Origin: Amphibalanus amphitrite
Taxonomy: Eukaryota > Arthropoda > Thecostraca > Balanomorpha > Balanidae
Length of the DNA: 64,000 bases
Direction: 5' to 3'
NCBI RefSeq assembly: GCF_019059575.1
Contig: NW_024881583.1
Span: 866,501-930,500, forward strand
In this document: positions 1-11,454 of the stretch, piece by piece
Layout of the letters: each line of letters opens with the position of its first letter
How positions within the stretch are numbered: the stretch's first letter is position 1
Position numbers and translations under genes: made by a program
Notes under the pieces: generated by a model
The model's database searches: none
The model's input: only the letters and a program-made list of their open reading frames with translations
What the model was told of the DNA's origin: nothing

Positions 1-2074
1 CCGATAATGTGTTATAGAGAGGTACCGATAGAGATCCATGCAAAGAAAACCATCAATTGTAGCCAACACCCAATGCAAAATAAAGAACGTATAAACTGAA
101 AACAATCTCATGGAAGATTCAACGCTATCATACGAAAGCAGCAAGGGAAGAGCCACCAGTTAGATGCAATAAGGGAAAGAGCAGGCCCAACCGAATCGGG
201 TATTAGTAGGTAATGCATTAGTAAGAGGGCGACGAAGGCATACAACTTACCTAGAGTAAAGACAAGAAAATAAAGACAAGAAGCGCAGTTGACTAAACGG
301 TGGATTGCCTCCATATTGGTGAACTGTCTACTTCAGGCACGCGCGTAACGGGGGTCATCTGCAAGGAAGCAAGGTAAAACTCAACGAGGACCGACCAAAA
401 ATAATAAAGGCGAACTGTCACTCTGAAAATGCTGACAGTTTATGAAAAATCACTAGGCATTCATACAGCAGGCAAAACCAGATTACATAGGGCCAAACAT
501 GCCTTCCACGTAATGTTCATGTTGATCAGTATTATTGATTAAAAATGAGTTAAGCAGAGAATGTCCGGCAAGAAGTTAGACTGGTCGATGTTAAAAGCCA
601 CAAACAACGATCAAATACAACCGTATTAGAAAAGTATGGGACATCAAGTCGCTGCGGTAAGCCAAGGAAAGAAAACATTGTACCATACATGGCGAAGCAA
701 GTGCCACGGAGCAATAAAAAACTTCGCATCGTCAAGATCGAGTCACCTTATGCGTAGTAGTTATATAACCAAAAGACTAGTGTAAACTATCCCGGTAATG
801 TTACCGCCCATGAGTCGGTTACAGGGTGGTTTGGTGACAAGAAAAAATAATAAATTTGGGATTTAAGGTTAACTCCCCATTCATTTTAATTAGAATCGAT
901 TTATATTACGATAGACAAGTAGACCTATACTTGCTACGACTGTATATTTTACAGCACCCATTGATGACTTTCGTACCCGACAGAAAGAATGTTGCATCAA
1001 AGTATAGCCTTGCATCAAGGTGCAGTGACTCATCTTTTTCGCTAGTTCCTATAGAACAAAACGCGGTCACCAAACGTACGCCATAGGAGAAAATATATTA
1101 AATGATTAGCCAATGAAGGAGGTGTCGGGCATCAAAAGAACGCGCAACTCCAGCTACACTCTCTCATTGACCGTATATTGCAGGCTTTTTCACCTACACT
1201 CTACAGGGTCTCAAACAAAGCGCACGGGCTTGCATTGACGGGAGATCATTCATCATTATTACGTTTATACAAAAAGTAGTGCTCTAATGGGATACATCTG
1301 CATCCTTCATTTTAGATAAGCAGATAAATTTATAAATTTCAAAAGCAACAAGGAAGAAAAGGCCACCATATACATTAGTAATTGGGAGCATGCGGAAGGA
1401 GCCATTACCAGCGAAAGAGCCAAAACAACACTAAAACCTCACGTATTGTATCGTACCTTATATATGCTGCCGCATGCATGCAACATAGCCGAACATGTAA
1501 ACAGAACTCTTGCATTGTTTCAGTGTATGTTATACCGAACAGCACACCATGAACCGTGCAGAAACGGAACTAAATGCAAACGTCCAGGCAACATGCGCCG
1601 CCACAGCTGCCACCATTCAAAGTATGGCTCCCCAATAACCCATAATTTGAACCGTCTCCAAAACTGTAACCTGGCATTAATTGATGAAAAGAGCTCGAGG
1701 TGAATGATATGTTATTAACGCATTTTAATTAGAGTACCACATCAACTGGAGATGCCAGCCAGCCGGACTGAGCCGTCAACAGAATAATACCGCATTAAAA
1801 ACCATAAGGAATTTTGCATCAGCACTAGAGATTGGCTTATCGTGAACGACTGATAAAAGTCCATTCAGCATATAACAGTCTCACTGCACCTAAGACACAC
1901 ACTCTACGTGTAACGAAAACAAGCGCGGCTAGTGTCACAGCGCGGAAAAGGGAGCCAGGGTCCGGTACGTCTAGCGTTAATTACACGTTAGTGGCTGCTA
2001 ATGTGTAGCGAGTCTGACCTCCACCGTCCTGTCCCTCCCGTACGCCGTTCAGGGACCGCCGTCCGCCCACCTAC
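1..2074. other. No gene recognised; presumed Zdhhc8 intron
   Basis: AT-rich DNA left of the last visible Zdhhc8 exon. The short open frames here have no recognisable domains and no splice-phase support. It is probably intron or tail sequence of Zdhhc8, but nothing can be assigned. Confidence 0.5.
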
Positions 2075-2237
2075 CTGGGTATACATGGCGCTGCCGCCCT
2101 TGCTGCGCACGCCGTTCCCGTTGTCAATATACAGTTTGACCTGGTGCTCGCTGGTGATAGGTGGAGCCACGTGCGGTGACGCCGGCAGGCTGTACGGGTG
2201 CCGCTTCCGTCGCGCCTCCTTGGCCAAACGATTAACG
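2075..2237 (-). CDS. Zdhhc8: Zdhhc8 coding exon 6 (start of cytoplasmic tail)
   Basis: Encodes residues 251-304. The acceptor is TCGCCCACAG|C and the donor ACCCAG|GTAGGTGG. The peptide is basic at first ([15 protein letters not shown]) and then reads [20 protein letters not shown]. It resembles the short VKxxDNG...SKGS segment found in the tails of ZDHHC5/8 proteins. Phase agreement with exon 5 (2+1) supports it. The next exon was not found in 1-2074 and probably lies outside the window. Confidence 0.7.
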
Positions 2238-5200
2238 CTGTGGGCGACACGGGAGGCGGGGTCAGGTCGGGTCACACGGAGGCGGGGTTGTGTCAGATCA
2301 TGGGGACGCGGTCACGTCGGGTCACAGTCGACAGCCTCCAAACATCCGTCGCCCACACGTCTAATCGCAATAGACACGTGTTGCGGATATACGGCTTGTA
2401 CAGAGGAAATGCACTGACAGCAAGGTTCCAACAGCGCACGTCATGTGAAACAGCATGAAGTATGACATCATTCACTGTAAATAACGTTATCGGGCTCGTG
2501 GTATCGGTGCCGCCAGCAGCGTGACGTTACATCTGCCGGGGACAGCACAAGTCCGGGGGGTGCGACCGGGGAGGGGAGCGGTCCATGTCAGCGGGACTCA
2601 TTGCAACCCTTCATCCCCACCGCTTCCCGTGCTCCAACCGCCGACGCTGGCCGGGAATGGGCGGACGAGGCCGCCACCACAATGGAGCTATGGCCTGTGG
2701 GACATGGGACGAGCTTGAAGTCGCCCTGGGATTGAGCCATGCATGGTCATGATCCCAGCACGTCAGCAGGCAGGACGTGACGGACACATTGCGGAGAAAT
2801 ACACCACGTAAGCTACATTAATCAAAACTGCGACGCAGGAATGATACATGTTGCTACCGTGCGTCTTGATAACCCGTTCACAGCGCGAACCTTTGCGGCG
2901 TGAATCATCCCTCACAGACCATCAGCGGTTGCGTAGGCCGCCTCACAGTCAACCCCAGCGCTATGACCCAGCAGCGGGCGCCGTGTGGGCTCATTGCCTC
3001 TGCCGCTGCCCGGCCCGGCGTGCCCGGCCGCCCACTCTGACCGGAATGGCCCGCCGCGCCGGGGCGTCCGCCGAAATAGCCAGGAGCACGCGCGCGGCGG
3101 GAGGCGCGACCGGCACGTACCGGTCCGGATGGAGCAGCGGCGGCGGCGCGGCACAGCCGGCCAGGGGCGCTGGTGGTTACGGTACAGATGGGGGGAAAAG
3201 AAGTGGTGCTGCTCAACACGACCCATCATATCTTGTTGGCTGTGTCAGTGTGAATTGCCAAATGCATAAATCCCATGAAATATGTACAAGAATATTCCTG
3301 TCAATGGAATGTGCCATTCCCTTGTGAAAATGATATTCGATCCTTTCTTCAAAGATTTCAAACAACTCAAATTCGACTTAAGTGGTAAGATGCTTGATAT
3401 TCAGTAATGCATGCGAGCCTCCGTATCCGCTGGGGCTCACGGCGCATTGGCTGGGACGGACCTGAACCTGAACGGACCTGAAGCCACAGTGAGCACCCAG
3501 CTGACGGACGCGGATCGCCAACCACTGAGCAGTTCAACAGGAACGCATGGACGGGCGCCGTGGGAGCCAATATGACCGAAATAATTGTGGGAGCCACACA
3601 CCACTTTCCGACAAAAGAAATGATAATAAAGCCAACATTCCCAACGTCAGTCTTTTATTACACCAAGCAAGGTCTGATAATCATCAAATAATACTCCCCA
3701 GTATTCACGCATTTGTATCAAATACCAGTCACCTTGGCGCAAGAGTCCACAACACCACCCACCTGACCCCACCCCGCCCGACCCCGTTTGTCACTCGCTG
3801 GTCCGTGTGACACCCCTCTCAGGTCCGAGTGGCGTGGTGAGTGGACGGGGAGGGGGGGGGGGGTGCGGTCGCTCGGAAGCCCCGCGGGCGAGCAGCGCGG
3901 CCCGTCGGCGCTGGGTCAGCGCCGTCCCTCCTCCGACCATGGAAATCCCTGAGCGCACCGCAGCGGCGCCTAATAGGCATTACACGGCCCTAATGGCGGA
4001 CACGGAGACGGATGGTCGCCACGGAAACAAATGCAGCGACCGGCGGCCCGACGCTCAGGAGACCGCGCCACTCGCAACGCGCGTTCACTGAATTGGTAAT
4101 ACCAACACGCCCAATGTCGAGACGTTGGAGACAATTCCGCACAGATACCGGCGCGTCCCGCCGCGCAGGTAAGTCCCGCTGCTCTGAGTACCCCATTAGC
4201 GACGGGCACGCCTGTCCACGGGGGCGGGCGGCCGTCATTACTCCAGCACCGGGCGCCGCCGCGCCGCTCCGGCCGGCCGGGCGTGGGCGTGGGCGTCTCC
4301 CGACACGCCCACGGCCCCTGCAGATGACAAATGAACGGACGCAGAGCAGCGGATAAACGCAGAGATGACAAACGCTACTGGTAAATGACTCGTAGATGAG
4401 CAAGGATGTTTGGATGGGTACGGATGCCACAGTGACACACTATACCAAAAACAAAGTACGAGTGTCGCGGTACAAGAAGAGGTAGAAATAGCAGGAAGCG
4501 GAAGCGGTAGGGGAGTGGTTAAGAAAGGGCGAAGATTCTGAGGCTGAGGCAGACCAATGCATTACTGATATGATGCATTAACAAAGCCAATACATTGCCA
4601 ACGGCAAGGTAAGCGCCAATGACGACTGGATATCCGAACTGCAATAAAATTGAGCCGAAAAGCGATGCTGACGAGAGTGGACGAGGAGCGACCCACGCTC
4701 ATCAGCAGACTTATATAACGGCACTGATGCAGGTGCGGGCGAGTCGGCGCCTCGGTCCGCCGTCGGAGAGAGTACTCGAACGGCTCGAGGGCGCCGCCGC
4801 CGGCACGGCAGCGCTCGGCGCGAACGCAGCACCGATTGATCTGTCCCCAGCCGGACAGACACGCATGACGCAGGCGGCCGAAGCACGGCGAGGGCGACGG
4901 CAAACAGCGCCGGCGACAATACGGCGGCGAGCAGAAAACGTACTAAAATTAGCGGCACCGAGCCGACAGCGGGAGCGTGCGGCACGCCCGACCGTCACCA
5001 AAGCACGGACTGCCGTCATCGATACGGAAATGCGCAAATTACAGTGCACGAAGTATTTATAAGCGATGCGAATTGACAATGCTTGTAGTTTGAACGATAC
5101 GTTTTAAGTCCGAGCATGCCACCAACGGGAGCATCCTCAAGTCATCAACACTGGATGTGCAGTGCGCATGTCCTCGAGACATAAATAAAAACACCGCTGA

Positions 5201-8200
5201 CTTATCTAATGCCTGGATTCCAGGCATATCGAATAGCATCACAAGGAAGCCAGATATCAAGGCATTTCCCGATTATGTAACAAAATGAGGCAACTGACCC
5301 AACCGCCGCTGAAATGTGTAAACGAAATGTCCCGTACACGCTGGAAAGACCCTGCCATGAGCGATTGGTAATGCGCTAGACGTCGGACATCAAAAAGAAG
5401 ATCCAATTTCAGAAAAATCCGCACTGCTGTTGCGTGGTTCCAGAAGACAAAGTTTTAAACAGATACATGGTAGGTGGGGTACCGGGTCACCCAGCATAAA
5501 GATGTTTAACCTGCACCTAACTAGAGCCAGAGCTAAAAAATAACATTACGAAGTCGGAAAGCAAGGCCAGAACTGTGCAATTGATTTCACGGCTGTGTAA
5601 TACGTGTTGCGTGAAAAAGCACGCGACTCTTGCGAGCCTTTAGCTTGATCTGAGAAGCATTCTTCTCTCGTCCCTTCCTTTCACTTTCAGTTTACATAAA
5701 AACAACAAATACCAAATACCACTCCGGTCCCGGGCCTGCGAGATGCACCTCAGGCAGTCTGCACTTTATGAGACTACAAAACACTGATCCGAGTGTCAAT
5801 AAAAACAGCTGTCGATTAACTTGCTTCATAGATTTTACACAAGGTCGATTGATCCTCAATATGAGGTCCGTCAATAATGAGGGATCATAAATTAACACTT
5901 AACCTCCTCGGCCCAAGTGTCTGGGCGTGACTTACTTGGGATAGAGCGGCGCCCAGAGCGTGCGACAGCAGTTGGAGCAGCAGCCCCGCGAGAACGGGTT
6001 GAAGCCGGAGCGAAACTTGCCCGTCACCTGCTCGTTGGTCGTGCGGCCGCGCGACACGAGGATGCTGTGGAAGCCGGCCAGGCCGAGCACGGGTACCAGC
6101 AGCACGCCGATCACGCACATAATCACCAAACTGAGCGTAGATACGCGAGACAAGTTAAGGAAACTGAACGGATAGACGGCTAAATAAAGGCACGCCAGTA
6201 CCCTCTCAGAACACTTACCACGATGTAATGTGAACCAAAAACACATAAATATATTAATTAATTGAGGAATAAAACACTTAACCACGTGCTAACTTTAACC
6301 ACTGATCAATAAAACATGAGTTGTTCAGTCGAAAGTTCCATGAATTTAGCGCTACATTTGCAGCAAAAAAGGAAAACAAAATCTGTTGACGCCGCCATTG
6401 TCCTGCCGATCCGAAACTCCAGCGCGACCGCCAGGGTCGAGGTGACCGGATATTACCGTTTCCGGGCAGTGACCGAGCAACTCCACGGCTTCATCATCCG
6501 CAGACGCGGCTCGGCCGCGCCCGGGCGACGTCAGCCACATGTAATTTGATCAAAGCGCGACGCTCCAAGTTTGACATCAAACCCAGTGCCCTTGCCGTCG
6601 GCTGGCGGGGCCAGTCTGCAGACTTGGTCACCCCGGCATGAACTGTCGCTGTTCATCGTCCAGTCCCGTACTCCCTCGCAGTATCTCCATCCCTCAATGC
6701 CTGTTCTTCTCTCGTGCCTTTTAGCCTTCCACTCCTCGCTTTCGATCCCTTCGTCCCCTCACGCCCCTTCATCTCCTCCTCTTTCTCTCATTCAGTACCG
6801 ACCCACTCACTCACCTTCAGGACCCTTCCCTTTCCTCTCACTTTCCACTCCCGCCCACCATGCTCTTCCCTCTCCCTTGCTACCATCCCCATTCCCAACC
6901 CCGGTCTTCCCGTCCCGTCCGTCAGAAAGGATACGTGACGATGACTCCGACCTCTCCGAGGCTGTGCCGGTGATGCAGCACGTACACCAGGCACTGGCCG
7001 AAGATGGAGACCATGTGCACGCTCAGCGACACCAGGAACAGCACGAAGAACCGGTAGTTTCGCCGACCGATACAGTTGTTCACCCACGGGCAGTGGTGGT
7101 CGAACGTCTGTCGAATGGCGGCGGGAAAATGACGTAAGGACAGTGTCGGCCAAGTTCACACAGTACTCACCGATATCGACAATATATACAGCGCAAAAAT
7201 CATACGAGCAGGACAAATTCTGGTCACAGAGACTCTCGACTCAACGTCAAAATTATCTCTCCTCCCACCCTGGTGCCCTCTGCAACTGGTCAAATAAAAC
7301 ATACATATTTTCTCTCTCAGCATCCACCATTGCTGTACAAAAAAAGCTGATGTCGAGGCTTAACACTTTTTGGTGATTGCATACGTCGTTTTCGGGCCAG
7401 GACTCAGTACACCTTCACTTCAGACACAATATGAGCAGATCCACCCACACACAATGGCTACAGACTGAGACTCACCTCTATGCAATGGTTACAGACGCTG
7501 CAGTGGGAGCAGCGCGGCGGCCGGTAGAATTGACAAGTGGCGCACCATTTCATGCGCACCGTGATGCCGCCGATCTCGACGTTCTTGTAGAGCGGCATCC
7601 GGAAGTCGTCGTCCCGGTCCTCGTCTGACATGGCTGTCAGCCGGGCACGACAGTCACATTGACTCACTGGCTAGCAATCAATACCAATACCAATACCAAT
7701 TTTTATTCAGGCAAATCCACTCATAGTGGCTATTCCTTGCCATCAGTCAAGTTGTAAAATGCAGTGATATAAAAAGACATTCACACTTTCCACATGCACA
7801 TAAACTAAAACGGGCATAATAAAAAGGGAAAAACTAAAATAAGTCAATAATAACGACGACAGCCAGTAACTAGTAGTAAAACACGCATTCCTATGTTTCC
7901 CTCGTGCTAATAACTCGCTTGAGAGCATGATTAAAATTGGCGACTGTCATCGTGCGCATTTCCACTGGGAGGGCATTGTACATCATCGGTGCACGGTACA
8001 AGAACCGGCGCCTCCCAGTCTCCGTCCGTACACGTGGCAGACGTAGGTCATCATCATGTCGAGTGCTCCGTTCTCGTGCCTCACGGTTTGTTTGGAGTGA
8101 GGATGAAAGCGACACTGGTGTGTGATACATGCAAATTTTGTGGAGTAATGCGAGCGTATGAAATTTAAATAGGTCCTCCGCATCGAGCCACCCCAGTGCC

Positions 8201-11200
8201 GCCCTGACGTCCGCTGAACGGCTGAACTTCCTTCGACCTGATACGACACGCGCAGCAAAGTTAATCACTTTTTGAATCTTGTCTAGATTCTTTCGGCTGC
8301 CGTTGCCGTACACAGGGAGGCAGTAGCGGACGCGGGAAAGCACCAGGGCAGCTACGATGGTGGGGAGGATCTCGACCGGAAGATAGTGACGGATGTGCGA
8401 CAGGCCAATGAGGATCCCGAAGCATTTGCGCGTAATTTCTTGCACATGGGCGTCCCAGGACAGGTGGCGATCAAAGACCACCCCTAGATTTTTAACTTCT
8501 AAGACGGGCTGAATTGTACGCTCGCGGAATTTGACGCCGAAAGGTGTGATGTTCCGCAGATTTTGTCTACTGCCAAAAACTATCAACTGAGTTTTGTCGG
8601 GGTTCACCTTGAGAGAATTTGCGCGGAACCAGAGGTCAAGAGAGGAAAGGGCCTGTTCCATGCGCTCAGTCAGATCTGACAGGGCTGTCCTGTTGCCGCA
8701 GACCATGACCTGGGTGTCGTCCGCGTACTGGACAACGGTCGCATCCGGCACGAACAGGCTGAGGTCGTTTGAAAAGACGGTGTATAAGAGGGGACCTAGT
8801 GCCGAACCTTGAAAAACGCCCATGTTGTTCGGAAGCGCGGTTGATGTCTGCCTGTTGCCAGAGACATCAGTGAAGCTGACGCTCTGTGTGTGGTTCTGCA
8901 GGTACGCCTCAAACCATGCAGTGTCCACACCGTGTAACTGAAGTTTTTGAAGAAGCTTAGAATGGTCTATGACATCGAAACATTTACTAAGATCCAGCAG
9001 GCAGAGGAGCGAAATTTGATTTTGATCGTTAGCCAGGAGAACGCGATCCGAAATGGTGACCAGTGCCGTTTCGGTGGAATGGCGAGTGCGGAAGCCGTGT
9101 TGGGTGTCGGAAAGGAGGTGGTTGATAGTGAGGTAGTGGTACAGTTGTCGCTGCACCACTCGCTCAACTATTTTGGATATAACTGGGATGATGGATATGG
9201 GCCTGAAGTTGACGGGATTTGAAGGATCGCCGGATTTATGGATGGGATTGACGAGGGAGTGTTTCCACTCCGCAGGGATATCACATCGAGTAAGGCACGA
9301 GTTAACCAAATGGAGCAGTATGTGGCTGATCACAGGTAGACACATTTTTATGACTCGGACACATATGCCATCGACCCCGCAGGCCGAGGTTCCGGGCATG
9401 CTTAATATGACGCTGTTAAGTGTACAGAGGTCGATGGCAGACACGGCAAAGGCGCACGCTCCCACTCGCGGCAGCCTACCGGGGATACTCGGTTCACTCC
9501 CCTGTAGTCTCACCTCGCGCGCGACTTTCGGCCCAACGTTAACAAAGTACGCGTTCATATCACCAGCGGACACCAGGGGCACAGTCCTCTGTGATGGCTG
9601 TTTTCCCGCTACATGCTGTCTGATATTGCGCCACAGTGTGTGAGGGCCCTGCTCCTGAATGCGGTTGGCAATGTCCGCTCGGCTGTCACTGCGTATTGCG
9701 GCCCGTACGGCCCGGTTGGCGTCCCGGTACGCGTCAGACCCGTGTCCGTCAGCCCGCAGCGCTGCCCGCCGGCGGCGCATCAGATCCCTGGTCGCGGCGG
9801 TAACAGGTGGGGCAGACGGGTTCCGGATCTTAACGGTCCGAGTAGGCGCATGGGCGTCCAAAATAGGGGTAAACACTCTCACAAAACTCCGCCACTGATC
9901 GGACACGGTTCGGGACGCAAAAACAGACTGCCAGTCGGCTGAGGCCAAATCGAAATGCAGTGATGGTACATCGACATTACGCAAGGACCTACTTTGGGTT
10001 AAAATGGGTTTGTGGCGTGGTCGGGGGACGGATAAATCAAAACGTACAAAGCGATGCGGGCTAAAATGGCAGTGGTACACTCCGGACCGAGACACAACAC
10101 AGCCTGCATTGGTAATCACCAGGTCCAACAGGGAACCGGAATTGAATGTCGGACACGTTACATGCTGGCTGAGAGAATATCCCTGGTGAATAATCCCTGG
10201 TATCACTGGTGAAACTGCTCGAATAACAGCTGCTGTTCCACTTCATATTAATTGCTCTTTATACTTTTCAGAGATGGGCTTTTATTCTTTTTTATCATGT
10301 CTAGCTGCAGCAAGCAATGGCCTTAACAAAAAGACATAAAAAAATGAAAACCAGATGTGCTTCTTTTTCTTATAAATATCCAAGCAATTGCATGCCTACC
10401 TAGAACAATGTCACAGAATTTGTCAATTTGGGTTGGAAATGACATGCAAATGAAAAGTATTTTTCCTTATCACCTCAAACTTTCAAGATCAATTTTCCAC
10501 TTCTAATTTTACCAAGAAAAAGCATTTGAGTTGATTGTCATTTTCCATAATACATTCTACCACACATGCATAGAAATGTTAATTGTACATATACTATAGA
10601 TCCTTCTTTCCAATCTCTTTAGGCCTTATCTGGCTGGCAATTTTCCACTCTTATCTCCCTGTTTGGTGAGAAATTTTCCAATCTGATTTTATGATGAAGG
10701 ATAACTGCTATCCCATAAAAACAAAAAGAGTTTGATGCTTACAAAGCTAATAGCAGAAGTAAAACAGGCTTACCTCTGGGGATTATCCCTGGGTTCATAA
10801 AAGTTGCCAATGAGAAGTTGGCTATCACAAACAATGTGAGGATCCCCTGGCAGAGGGGTACGAGGAAGCCCCATGTCTGGAGCTTGTCGAACAGCCATAA
10901 ACACCTGAAAGACAACATTGGTATGCTTATTCATTGGCTATCAGCATGTAAAACCACTGGGCATGACTTTGGTGGCATCCTTTTCGCTACTTGGCTCAAC
11001 AAAAAAAAAAAAAAACGGAATGACAAAAAATAATAACTATTTTCCACACTCTTATCAGTAAGCATGCCCTTAATTTTCAACAATTTAAATTGAGTTGGCA
11101 TGCTGATTCTGTCAAAATTGAATATAAAAACAATTAATCCATTTAAGATGACTGGATATTTCACGTTCAGGTGTCGCACAACTAGGTATTGGTCCAGTTG

Positions 11201-11454
11201 ATAATATTATTAGAGGACAGGCTTATCCTAGCCTGCTTTATATGCAAGATATAACTGGATCCTTACGTTACATTTAAACCGTCTAAATGCAAAAATTAGA
11301 ATTATCTAATTACAATATACCCAAACAATGCAATTATGACGCGGTACAGACGAGTCACTTACGGGTAATAAAAATATATTCCGGTACATCCTAGCAGCAT
11401 CGACCAGGCGCATGTGGCCGGGATAAACTTTGTAGAAATTTTACATCTTGACAT
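2075..11454 (-). CDS. Zdhhc8: Zdhhc5/8-type palmitoyltransferase gene, six exons, 3' end off window
   Basis: Spliced gene: exons 11363-11454, 10774-10904, 7476-7633, 6935-7107, 5936-6130 and 2075-2237. They join in frame to 304 residues and the gene continues past the left edge. The family are multi-pass membrane enzymes that transfer palmitate to protein cysteines through an acyl-enzyme intermediate. Seen: TM1 about residues 10-30, TM2 about 43-64, the cysteine-rich domain in exon 3, catalytic DHHC at 130-133 followed by [17 protein letters not shown]3 about 147-170, TM4 about 186-206, then [13 protein letters not shown] containing the TTxE motif at 215-218. That last motif and the GRRNYRFF context point to the ZDHHC5/8 subfamily, which has a long cytoplasmic tail; only its start is visible. 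The usual DPG motif after TM2 reads NPG (68-70). A truncated LINE sits in intron 2. Subfamily call is firm; ZDHHC5 versus 8 is not separable here. Confidence 0.9.
2238..5935. other. Zdhhc8 intron 5, no second gene recognised
   Basis: Intron between exons 5 and 6. It contains GC-rich patches (about 2930-3200, 3830-4300 and 4700-5000) with long chance frames on both strands and a poly-G run near 3850-3861. No domain, repeat family or RNA gene was recognised. The GC-rich patches could be regulatory or could be undetected exons of low similarity. Confidence 0.5.
5936..6130 (-). CDS. Zdhhc8: Zdhhc8 coding exon 5 (TM4, TTxE)
   Basis: Encodes residues 186-249. TM4 is [20 protein letters not shown]. 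It is followed by [13 protein letters not shown], the TTxE signature of ZDHHC5/8, then [12 protein letters not shown], a cysteine cluster of the kind that is itself acylated in the subfamily. Acceptor CTACGCTCAG|T, donor AA|GTAAGTCA. A second acceptor 35 nt upstream (TCCGTTCAG) is in the same phase but would insert residues not present in relatives. Confidence 0.88.
6880..6934 (-). promoter_or_regulatory. G-run tract after weak 5' splice site
   Basis: On the transcribed strand, starting about 13 nt after the exon 4 donor, five G-runs lie close together (GGGACGGGAAGACCGGGG, then TTGGGAATGGGG). G-runs downstream of weak donors are known intronic splicing enhancers, and this spacing also fits a G-quadruplex. 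The role here is inferred. Confidence 0.35.
6935..7107 (-). CDS. Zdhhc8: Zdhhc8 coding exon 4 (catalytic DHHC, TM3)
   Basis: Encodes residues 128-184 plus two bases. It starts [21 protein letters not shown]130, H131, H132 and C133 form the catalytic motif. TM3 follows. The donor is CAC|GTATCC, a weak site. It was preferred because it joins exon 5 in phase and gives exactly the family spacing between the YVL motif and TM4. A G-run-rich tract follows the donor on the transcribed strand. Confidence 0.88.
7476..7633 (-). CDS. Zdhhc8: Zdhhc8 coding exon 3 (cysteine-rich domain)
   Basis: Encodes residues 76-127 after a split Ala75. It carries the zinc-binding cysteine-rich segment [20 protein letters not shown], then CNHCIE. 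The donor is GAG|GTGAGT and the acceptor GGCTGACAG|CC, with a poor pyrimidine tract. The last 25 nt of the exon are partly repeated in the intron 31 bp downstream of the junction (see findings). The LINE in intron 2 ends only 42 nt upstream of this acceptor. Confidence 0.9.
7676..7701 (-). repeat. Hexamer tail of the LINE
   Basis: Tandem ATTGGT units at the 3' end of the retrotransposon mark its insertion end, 42 nt from the Zdhhc8 exon 3 acceptor. Confidence 0.7.
7676..10250 (-). mobile_element. 5'-truncated non-LTR retrotransposon (CR1/L2/Jockey-like group)
   Basis: One open frame of about 770 codons (10206 to 7891, open to about 10250) holds the C-terminal end of an endonuclease (SLLDLVITN), a complete reverse transcriptase and the C-terminal thumb region. 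RT landmarks: [57 protein letters not shown] and catalytic YADD (codons at 8716-8727). The frame has no true ATG start and the endonuclease core is missing, so the copy is 5'-truncated. The 3' UTR ends in a hexamer tail of three to four ATTGGT units (7676-7701 on this strand), as in CR1/L2/Daphne-type elements rather than poly(A). It lies in intron 2 of Zdhhc8 in the same orientation. The intact frame suggests recent insertion. Confidence 0.85.
10251..10773. other. Remainder of Zdhhc8 intron 2
   Basis: AT-rich intron sequence between the 5' end of the truncated LINE and exon 2. No feature seen. Confidence 0.5.
10774..10904 (-). CDS. Zdhhc8: Zdhhc8 coding exon 2 (TM2 and NPG motif)
   Basis: Encodes residues 32-74, with split codons at both ends. 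The acceptor is TTGTCTTTCAG and the donor GTAAGCC. The hydrophobic run [17 protein letters not shown] is TM2. It is followed by NPGIIPR, where the family normally has DPG. Phases (2 in, 1 out) match the neighbouring exons exactly. Confidence 0.85.
10905..11362. other. Zdhhc8 intron 1
   Basis: AT-rich intron with a short A-run near 11000. No feature seen. Confidence 0.6.
11363..11454 (-). CDS. Zdhhc8: Zdhhc8 coding exon 1 (start codon, TM1)
   Basis: Encodes M1 to residue 30 plus two bases of codon 31. The frame opens [20 protein letters not shown], and KFIPAT followed by a hydrophobic stretch matches the N-terminus of insect Zdhhc8 proteins. The donor is GTAAGTGA at 11362-11355, a strong consensus. 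The ATG at 11454-11452 was chosen because it is the first in-frame ATG before KFIPAT and gives the family's usual short leader. The upstream DNA (11455-11800) would hold the 5' UTR and promoter; no clear core element was identified there. Confidence 0.85.

Noticed and set aside
2848-3327. 159-codon plus-strand frame and antisense partners
   Set aside because: GC-rich patch open in several frames; no family match, so treated as chance.
6131-6166. Upstream acceptor for Zdhhc8 exon 5 (TCCGTTCAG)
   Set aside because: In phase, but would add about 12 residues between TM3 and TM4 that relatives lack; the downstream acceptor gives exact family spacing.
6571-7137. 188-codon plus-strand frame
   Set aside because: Antisense to Zdhhc8 exon 4 and a pyrimidine-rich intron tract; low-complexity Ser/Pro translation.
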